Of a stretch of DNA of 64,000 bases, positions 56,975 through 64,000 are shown in pieces (positions within the stretch are counted from its first letter, which is position 1; the number at the start of each line of letters is the position of its first letter). Source of the stretch: Coprinellus micaceus (Eukaryota; Basidiomycota; Agaricomycetes; Agaricales; Psathyrellaceae); contig OX596339.1 of assembly GCA_951394405.1 (NCBI GenBank), positions 1,674,001 through 1,738,000 on the forward strand, written 5' to 3'. Under the pieces are notes generated by a model, which was not told where the DNA came from, ran no database searches, and saw only the letters and a list, made by a program, of their open reading frames with translations. A program made the translations under genes and the position numbers.

Positions 56975-58689
56975 CTAAGCGACACACTGGCTGTAGAAGT
57001 CGTTTATCTTCCGGCAAGTTGTCCCAGTGGTGCAAATTGTGGGCCCACTGTAACCAATGCCGGCACTTTTTGTGAAAATACTGGTTAGTGAGGATCGATG
57101 CAGACTAAAGCATAGGTACATACCATTGACCCCACTGGGTCTGGGTAGCAGCGGGAGTGGTGGGGGTGGTGGGGGTGGTAGGAGGGGTGGTGACGACGGT
57201 GGTAGTTCCAGGAGTGGTGGGGGGGTTGCCAGTGCCGGGCTCGGGGACGGTGACGAGGGTGCCGGTGTAGGTGGATCCAATGTCGCCGAACTTGATGTTG
57301 GAGAAGACGACCTGGGCATCAGGGTGGTTGGCCTCCACGTCCTTGGGCTTGCCAGAATCGGTAGCGCAACTGCCACGGGCGATACCAGGCTTGGTCGGGT
57401 CGGCGTCGGTGGGGTAGGCGAGGGAGTCGAGCCAGAGCATGTTGGCCTCGTAGTCGTCCCAGATGGAGAGAACGAGGACGTGTCCCTTGGCCAAGCTCTT
57501 GCCCATCTGGACGAGACCGCCCTGGTTCTGGAAGGAGGGCTGGTCACCGAAGGCAGTCTTCTGATCGTCGCAGAAGTCCTGGGTGATAGAGTCATAGGGC
57601 TTCATGAGGTTGGGGAAGTTGGTCTTGGAGTTGGGGATGACCTTGCCGTCCTGTACGTAGAGCCGACGGATCTCAACAAGGTTGCCGGTGGTGGAGTTGT
57701 TGTCGGTAATGAACTGAGTGACGACGGTCATCTTCTTGGTGGTGTCAACGAACTGGCCAGGCCCGTAGTAGGTCTTGTGGCCCTGGCGGTAGGAGTTGAA
57801 GTCGCAACCATCGGGGTCGCAAAGGCCAGCATAACGGGGGTTATTGCACTCAGTACCAGAGCAGCGCTGGAGACCGCCCTCGTTGGTGGTCTTGCAAGGA
57901 TGGGGGGTATAGGCGGTGGAAATTGAGTTGGCCTCCCAGATATCCATCTCAGCGCAGCAGGCACCGTATTTGCCCTTGCCGGCGTTGGGGTCGCTGGCAG
58001 ATCCAGACCATCCGTCGACGTTGGCCTGGAGAAACACTTTAGGATCGAGGACTAATCGGAAGGGAGAGAGAAGTACGAACCTCGCCGTTGATGTACTTGA
58101 TGTCACGGGGGCACTGAGAGTCGCAGTATCCGGTACCGTACTTGGCACCAGCCTTGTTGCCAGGGTTCTTGGCCATGCCTCCATCCTCGTCCATCTGCAC
58201 GAAGTAGAGAGCACCGTTCAGACCGCAGGGAAGCTTGGAGACATCGACATCGAAGGTGAACTCCTTGTTGAGGACGTTGAACATCTGGTACTTGGACTCG
58301 CTGGCCATGAGATAGACACGGGAGCCGACGTTGGTGTTCTCGCCCTTCGTGACGAACTTGAGGGTGAGGGCGTTGCCGCTGGTGGTGATGCCGTAGGTGC
58401 CGGAGTAGTTGGCACCCTCGACGGCGCACTTCTCAACGCAGGCCTTGCCGTCCGTGCAGATCGAGGTGTTCCAGGAGTTGCCGGTGTAGCAGTTGGTGTA
58501 GCCGGAGGTGGTGTGGACCCATCGCCAGTTGGCGTCGAGGGAGACGGATGCCGAGCTCTTGGTGGCGCAACCGCTGCGAGTACATTCTTGCCAGGGAAGG
58601 CTTGGGTGGGTCTCAGTGTTCAAGGTTCCGACCTGTTGCCCGAGGGCGATGGAGAAGAGGGAGAGGGATACAAGGGCTGCCGAAAGCAT
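56975..58689 (-). CDS. Cellobiohydrolase, GH7 with C-terminal CBM1 (copy A)
   Basis: This is a secreted cellobiohydrolase I that cuts cellobiose from the reducing ends of crystalline cellulose. The exons 58081-58689, 57124-58025 and 56975-57065 sum to 533 residues, the usual length. The signal peptide is [17 protein letters not shown], and the mature start is [20 protein letters not shown]. The catalytic Glu-x-Asp-x2-Glu is in [12 protein letters not shown]. Conserved HPCKTT and [14 protein letters not shown] follow. A Thr/Pro-rich linker ([18 protein letters not shown]) leads to the cellulose-binding module, which continues from QTQWGQ through [18 protein letters not shown] to NDFYSQCV. The last intron splits the first Cys of CBM1. 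A TATAAAG box lies ~56-62 nt upstream of the start. A paralog lies at 62552. Confidence 0.96.
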
Positions 58690-59970
58690 CTTGGAAGAAG
58701 TGGCAGTCGAGGTTTGCTGTCGAACCGGGTCGACGCGTACAAGCCTTTATACCTTCAGAGGTGCGGAAAAAACCCGGATAGCAGGTCGCAGGTTTCCTGC
58801 GTCGTATGCAATCGAAAGGTCATTTGCTTGTACCGGGTGGAGTCTAAGCCTTGCACTGTCGTCGAGTCTCCCAGCTGAAAGCCATGATTGCCACCCAGGA
58901 AGACATGCTGAAGTGCTAGAAGGGGTAAGTCCGTCGAGGTCCGCTGAGAAGCTTTCCCAGCGCTTCATTGTGGTGACTGCAAAGAATCTTCCGAATACTA
59001 CAAGCACCGCGGCCGTTCGGTGATCTGCAAGCGTTAAAGTAGCTGCAGAAGGCGCTGTGGCCTTGTGCATGCGATTCGCCGAGCACCACCACATGAGAGT
59101 CATCTAGTACACTGAGTACTTACCCGAGTATAGGCCGAGATTTAGTCGGAGAAATACTGAGAAGGCCATTAGCAGCCGGGGGGATAGCGTCTGGCCTGAT
59201 GGAACAAAGGGTGCGGGCTGAGTATTTGGAATTGAAATTGACCAACAGCGACGAACAGACCTTGGCAGTTAGTATGCTTGTAACGATTGGGCAAATTAGC
59301 TGAACAAGTGCGCTTTACAGTGGAACTTTCGCACCGCAGGTGCTATCGAACCTGGTACCCTGTCCTGTCCACATTGTTGAAGCCTCGAACCTTCCCAGGT
59401 GCCATGACCCGTCCGAAGAAGGCACTGGATCTCCAAAGTCAGTCGTATTTAGAAGCTAATGACGATGTGAGGCTGATCTTGATTGACGGATTCGAAAGCC
59501 GAGGGAGAGCAACGCGACAACCCTCACTTCCCCAGATTCTCTGGGTGCTGTTGAAAACTCGGCCCCACAGGCTTGCGGAGGAATCTGGGGGAAATGCATT
59601 AGAGGGCAATGACAAGACGATACGGGTCAGAGAGTTGATGGCGGCAGACCTTGGATATCTCAAAAATATTGCGCACGGCACGGGGGGATCCCTGGAAAAA
59701 TAGCGCGCTAGTAATTGTCGAGAAAATGAGAGTTAGGACCTCAATACAACTCACCAAACCATTTTCTTGCCCCACCGGCTCGACTGCGCTTGGTATCGGC
59801 ACCTCAAACGCAATTAGGGCATCACCTCAAACGAACAACGTCGGGTGGCGGTCGGTGACCGAATGAAGCATTCAAAACGACAAACTGGGCGAAGCCGTGT
59901 ATCGCTTTCCTCGCTAAATCCGATGCTATACGTTTATCCTAGGAAGCAGGGTGTCCTATATATGTCCCAA
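58690..59970. other. 1.3 kb promoter/intergenic region of cellobiohydrolase A
   Basis: No gene is recognised. A 138-codon plus-strand frame (59287-59703) opens with TTG, has no motif and is not called. Confidence 0.4.
58745..58751 (-). promoter_or_regulatory. TATA box of cellobiohydrolase A
   Basis: TATAAAG on the minus strand lies 56-62 nt before the ATG at 58689, a compact spacing usual for highly expressed secreted-enzyme genes. Confidence 0.6.
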
Positions 59971-62317
59971 TCAAAGGTAGTATCTATCGCCTATAATCAC
60001 TGTCAGCGAATAATAGTTCTGAGGTCTCCGTGCCACTCACCGATCTGCCCCATACCAGGTTGGATCAACCAAACTTTAGTGCGGTTGTTCTCGCCATCTT
60101 TCGTTCCCACTTCGATCCAGCCCTCCGAGATACGGTCATCAACAGCTGCACACACGACCCTGACCTTAGGGAACGCCTTCCTCAGTACAGAGATTCCACC
60201 CGTTCTAGCAATCAGGAAAGCTGCGAAGATGATGCGGTCCTCCTGAACGCCATGGTCGAGGAGCACCCGAATTGCCATGAAAGCAGCAGCAGCGGTTCCA
60301 ATCTGCACATGTGGGTGAGCTAAGTACGGGGTATGGTGTGTAACGTCACGCGTACTTGGCCATCCAACAGGTACACCCACGCCTTCTCAGCAATGTGTCG
60401 TTGGCGTACAAAGTCAGGTAACTTCGCTTGAAGCAGCAGAGGATCGCCCGTCTCGTGTTCGGTCTGAATTAGCAGTGACCCGACGGGGGCGTTGTTGATT
60501 ACTCTTCGGAACCCTCTTTCCAATGCACCGCCCCTTTACAAGACGATGAGGATTCGGAAAGTGAGAATGCTGGACGGGCTTACGATCGTAGAATGGTTAC
60601 ACCACACAGATACTTTGCGCGAACATCGGTTAGGGCAACGAAATGTGTAGAGGCGAGAAACCGCTGACCTGTAGATCGGGCTCCTGTCCGTGATAGTCCA
60701 CACCCATTGGGGTCGTGACGGTTTTGGAAACAAAGGGAAGGAACTCAAGTGCACGTTCTGCAAGGAGAGTAGCCAGTCGGTCTGCGAAGAAGTAAAAGTC
60801 CTGGCGGTCGGTCGTTTGGTCCCTCAGAATGGTGAGAATACCCTATGGTAGAACTGTCAGGGTGTACCTATCGCGCAGCAACGAGGGAGGATACCTGTAT
60901 CTGGGGTGTTTGAGGAAGGCATACAAGGTCCAAGTCTTCGAGTTTAGACTCAGGGGTAGACGTGCCCGACCGTGACTTGGGTGGAACATATAGATGAGGA
61001 ATCGCGATCTTGGCGCGGAACCGGTTGGCCCTATCTTGGAACTGCTGTCGGATGTGGGTGCAAATAAGTTCAATAGCCACGTCGTTGTTTGACCCAGGGA
61101 CAATCTAATTATTCAGGATCAGCCAGATAGCCTAAAGATCCAGATGGTCGCCACGCACAATGTCTGCATGAGCAGCTGTCGGTCTGACGAAATTATCGTA
61201 TGACGGTTTCACAAACCGCAGGTACCTATCGAATGCATTCCTACCGACACGCGGCTGAAAGATGCAGAGATAATACTTACTGGTCGAGTACGCCGTCCAC
61301 TGTCCGACCCCGTTCGGTCACGTCTCGCTTGATTCTCCGAGCAAGCATGAGGTCGGAGTCTGCTTGTACGAAGACCTAGCGCGAAGCGGGAATGAGGCAT
61401 GCGATAAAGCTATAAGGCTAGACCCTGTACCTTGAGGTCATAAAGGGCCCTTAATGCAGGGTCAACAAGAGCCATAATGCCCTCAGCTGTTCGTACGACC
61501 TATGGCATGAGCCTGGGTAATAGCGTATAGTTGGAACGGAACGAACCAATGATGATGGTTGCTCCGTATAGGTACTTGGTCTCCTGGAGCCGTTGATGCT
61601 CGGCGAACGAGTAGATAGGTATGTTGGACTGCTTGCATGCCTTGAGGTCGGCTAGACACTATCACAGGCGACCGATAAGAATGAGGGATGATGGGCGGAG
61701 GGCGCGAGGTGATGGGGTACCTACCGCCACAAACATAGGCATGTCTAGAGCGTCAGGGTGGTCAAAGTCCAAAAGATTGGCGTGTGCAAGGGCAAGTTCT
61801 TCAGGGGTATGATACTTGTAGAAGCTGTCCTGCAGGAAAGGTTGGAAGGTGGTCGAAAGTATGGACGAAGGATGTATTCAAACCTGAGAGAGGATTATCA
61901 CAGTCGGGATTGAGCCAAGTTTCTTGACGAGTTGCCGTGCCACGTGGGTCTTCACGACAAGGTCAACCAAGGAGTTTCACGAGGCCCTTATATGATTCAC
62001 CTTCCCGCTCGCAGACCCTCCTAGAAGGCGCCTCAGCTTCATGATCTCGGAATGAGCTTCTGCGCGACTCACCAGCGACCCCAATCACAAACGCGTCACC
62101 AATACGCTGACCATCCTCCCCGTACCTGTATGGCCATAAAACGGGTTTGTCCCTCGGGCATGTGCAAGAGATAGATAGGCTAAACGAACCATGGTGGACG
62201 CCCATGAGACACGAGAACGGTGTTCTTCTTGGGCGGTAACGCGGCAACCTCTGTGGCCTGATCCCCTTCGTCCAGGACCAGACGTTCCATCCCAGTCGTG
62301 AGGTCAGGATGCGACAT
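59971..62317 (-). CDS. URK1: Uridine kinase with C-terminal UPRT-like domain
   Basis: This is a pyrimidine-salvage enzyme that phosphorylates uridine and cytidine to UMP/CMP with ATP or GTP. The start at 62317 ([20 protein letters not shown]) leads to [13 protein letters not shown] and [20 protein letters not shown]. The Walker A loop GGSASGK comes from a 20-nt exon (62001-62020). Kinase-domain marks are [54 protein letters not shown] and [12 protein letters not shown]. The C-terminal uracil-phosphoribosyltransferase-like domain has [48 protein letters not shown] and a final GQIGDRYYL joined by the last intron. The kinase-UPRT fusion is normal for eukaryotic uridine kinases; the UPRT part is usually not catalytic. 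It is sandwiched between the two cellobiohydrolase genes, 234 bp after the stop of copy B. Confidence 0.9.
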
Positions 62318-62551
62318 CGTCTTTGAATGAAGGAAGTAGACAAGAGGGTGCACAAGACGTGCGGTGCGGAAGGCAATTTGGCAGGCCATCGGCGCCAGTG
62401 TAGTCCCTGGCAAAGGTCCGCCAAGAGATCAATGAAGCGGTGTCTAAATTTAGATGACTATCAAGCGCCTGCGGGCGAAGTTCAAAACCTATGGACTTTG
62501 TACATGTACACAAATGCTCAAGGGGTCGTAAAGAAGGGAAGGGAAAGATAT

Positions 62552-64000
62552 CTAGACACACTGGCTGTAGAACTGATTGATGGCCGTGCAAGTCAAGCCC
62601 GACGCGCACTGAGATGGGCCGCTGTAACCTACTCCACCACTTTTTGTGAAAACACAGGTTAGCGAGGATCGGCGCACGCGAAAGGGCAGGTACATACCAT
62701 TGGCCGTACTTGGTCTGGGTTGCACCAGGGGCAGCGGTGGTCGTTGAAGGAACGGTGGGGGTGGGTCCAGCAGTCGTGGTGGGAACAGTCGTGGTGCCGC
62801 CAGCAGGGGGGTTGTACCCAGGAGGGAGGGGAGCCTGAGGGAGAGTGATGGGAGTGCCGCTGTAGGTCGAGCCGATCTCACCAAACTTGATGTTGGAAAA
62901 AATGACTTGGGAGTCAGCGGCGTTGGTCTCGACGTCCTTGGGGTTGCCAGAGTCGGTGGCGCAGGTACCACGCGCGATACCTGGCTTGCTTGGGTCACCA
63001 CTGGTGGGGTAGGTGCTGTCGAGCCAGAGCATCTGGGCAGCATAGTCGTCCCAGATGGAAAGGACGAGGACGTGTCCCTTCGCCAAACTGCGACCCATGT
63101 GCGCGAGGCCTCCCTGGTTCTGGAAGGAGGGGTGGTCACCGAAGGCCGTCTTCTGGTCGTTGCAGAACTTCTCGGTGATCGAGTCGGTGGGGTCGAGCAA
63201 GCCGGGGAAGTTAGTCTTGGAGTTGGGGATGACCCTGCCGTCCTGGACATAGAGACGACGGATCTCGACGAGGGTGCCGGTGGTAGAGTTGTTGTCGGTG
63301 ATGAACTGGGTTACGACGGTCATCTTCTTGCTGGTGTCGACGGTGAGGCCCTTGCCGTAGTAGGTGCGATCGCCCTGACGGTAAGAGTTGAAATCGCAAC
63401 CATCGGGGTCACAAAGACCGCCGTAGCGGTCGGGGGTGTTGCACTCCTGGCCTGTGCAGCGCTGCTGGCCGCCATCGTTGGTGGTCTTGCAAGGGTGAGG
63501 AGTGTAGGCAGTGGAGATCGAGTTGGCCTCCCAGATATCCATCTCACCGCAACAGGTGCCATACTTCCCAGCGCCGGCGTTGGTGTCATTGGTAGAGGGG
63601 TTCCATCCATCGAAGTTGACCTTGGGACAAATCAGTAAGCTTCAGGACGGTTTCACGCGGCTTGGACTCACCTCCCCGTTAATGTACTTGATATCGCGAG
63701 GACACTGGGAATCGCAATACCCAGTTCCGTACTTGGCACCAGCCTTGTTACCAGAGTACTTGGCCATGCCTCCATCCTCGTCCATCTGCACGAAGTAGAG
63801 AGCACCGTTCAGACCGCAGGGAAGCTTGGATACATCGACGTCGAAGGTGAACTCCTTGTTGAGGACATTGAACATCTGATACTTGGATTCGCTGGCCATG
63901 AGATAGACACGAGAGCCGATGTTGGTGTTCTCGCCCTTCGTGACGAACTTGAGGGTGAGGGCGTTGCCGCTGGTGGTGATACCGTAGGTCTGCTGGTAGT
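62552..64000 (-). CDS. Cellobiohydrolase, GH7 with C-terminal CBM1 (copy B, 5' end missing)
   Basis: This is a paralog of copy A with the same exon plan: a partial exon 1 (63672 to the window end), 62698-63620 and 62552-62639. The catalytic motif is [12 protein letters not shown]. The Thr/Pro linker differs in sequence ([20 protein letters not shown]). CBM1 continues from QTKYGQ through [18 protein letters not shown] to NQFYSQCV. The last intron again splits the first Cys of CBM1. The signal peptide and first ~90 residues lie beyond the window. Part of exon 1 is much closer to copy A than the rest. A short Pro-rich segment ([15 protein letters not shown]) before the linker is absent in copy A. 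Confidence 0.95.

Noticed and set aside
57057..58878. Long plus-strand open frames (about 290 and 320 codons) opposite cellobiohydrolase A
   Set aside because: They are antisense shadows: strong G/C third-position bias of the real gene removes stop codons on the other strand. The same happens opposite copy B (62907-63638).
59287..59703. 138-codon plus-strand open frame in the cellobiohydrolase A promoter
   Set aside because: It starts at TTG, has no motif, signal or compositional similarity to neighbouring genes, and lies in the promoter region.
1..64000. CRISPR arrays, bacterial operons, rRNA genes, retrotransposon polyproteins
   Set aside because: No regularly spaced repeats, no rRNA-like sequence, and no reverse transcriptase or integrase motifs were seen on either strand.

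Overview
The window reads as nuclear DNA of a basidiomycete fungus, most likely an Agaricomycete that breaks down plant cell wall. Genes are cut by many 50-70 nt GT-AG introns. The protein families fit this group: expanded TKL kinases, an F-box protein, a MYND-finger protein, and GH7 cellobiohydrolases with a C-terminal CBM1. There are no operons and no bacterial-style signals. I assembled the gene models by eye from splice sites and reading-frame continuity; no transcript or database evidence was available.

Layout. 1-9.9 kb holds housekeeping genes: the first exon of a mitochondrial protein (-), trimethyllysine dioxygenase (+), homoaconitase LYS4 (-), an SRPK-like kinase (+), tRNA-Phe(GAA) (+) and an F-box protein (+). 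10.4-21.9 kb is an accessory block: three tandem paralogous TKL-type kinases, all on the minus strand. The first two are separated by a 5.1 kb gene-poor gap that contains a ~0.74 kb element with terminal inverted repeats. 23.8-39.8 kb holds a MYND protein (+), a Ras GTPase (+), the complex I assembly factor CIA30 (-), a seven-helix receptor (-), DNA polymerase eta (-), a Rieske plus FAD oxidoreductase of the AIF type (-) and an NmrA-like NAD(P)-binding protein (-). 40.4-53 kb holds a secreted protein with a duplicated domain, COX4, an isochorismatase-fold protein, an MFS sugar transporter and a GPI-type Kre9/KNH-like wall protein, all on the minus strand. 54.7-64 kb holds a metacaspase (+) and two paralogous GH7 cellobiohydrolases (-) that flank a uridine kinase (-); the second cellobiohydrolase runs off the window end.

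How the genes relate. Several products act in mitochondria (trimethyllysine dioxygenase, homoaconitase, CIA30, COX4). Lysine synthesis (LYS4) and trimethyllysine/carnitine metabolism lie tail to tail. Cellobiohydrolases plus a sugar transporter fit cellulose use. Metacaspase and the AIF-type oxidoreductase belong to families linked to regulated cell death.

The most unusual signals are: (i) the kinase trio, whose glycine-rich loop is degenerate although the catalytic Lys, Asp and Asn are kept; (ii) many very small exons placed on functional motifs, including an inferred 2-nt exon, consecutive 8- and 11-nt exons in the transporter, a 14-nt exon carrying Rieske ligands and a 20-nt exon carrying a Walker A loop; (iii) a sharp high-identity tract shared by the two cellobiohydrolases, suggesting gene conversion; (iv) reciprocal intron differences between the two halves of the duplicated-domain secreted protein.
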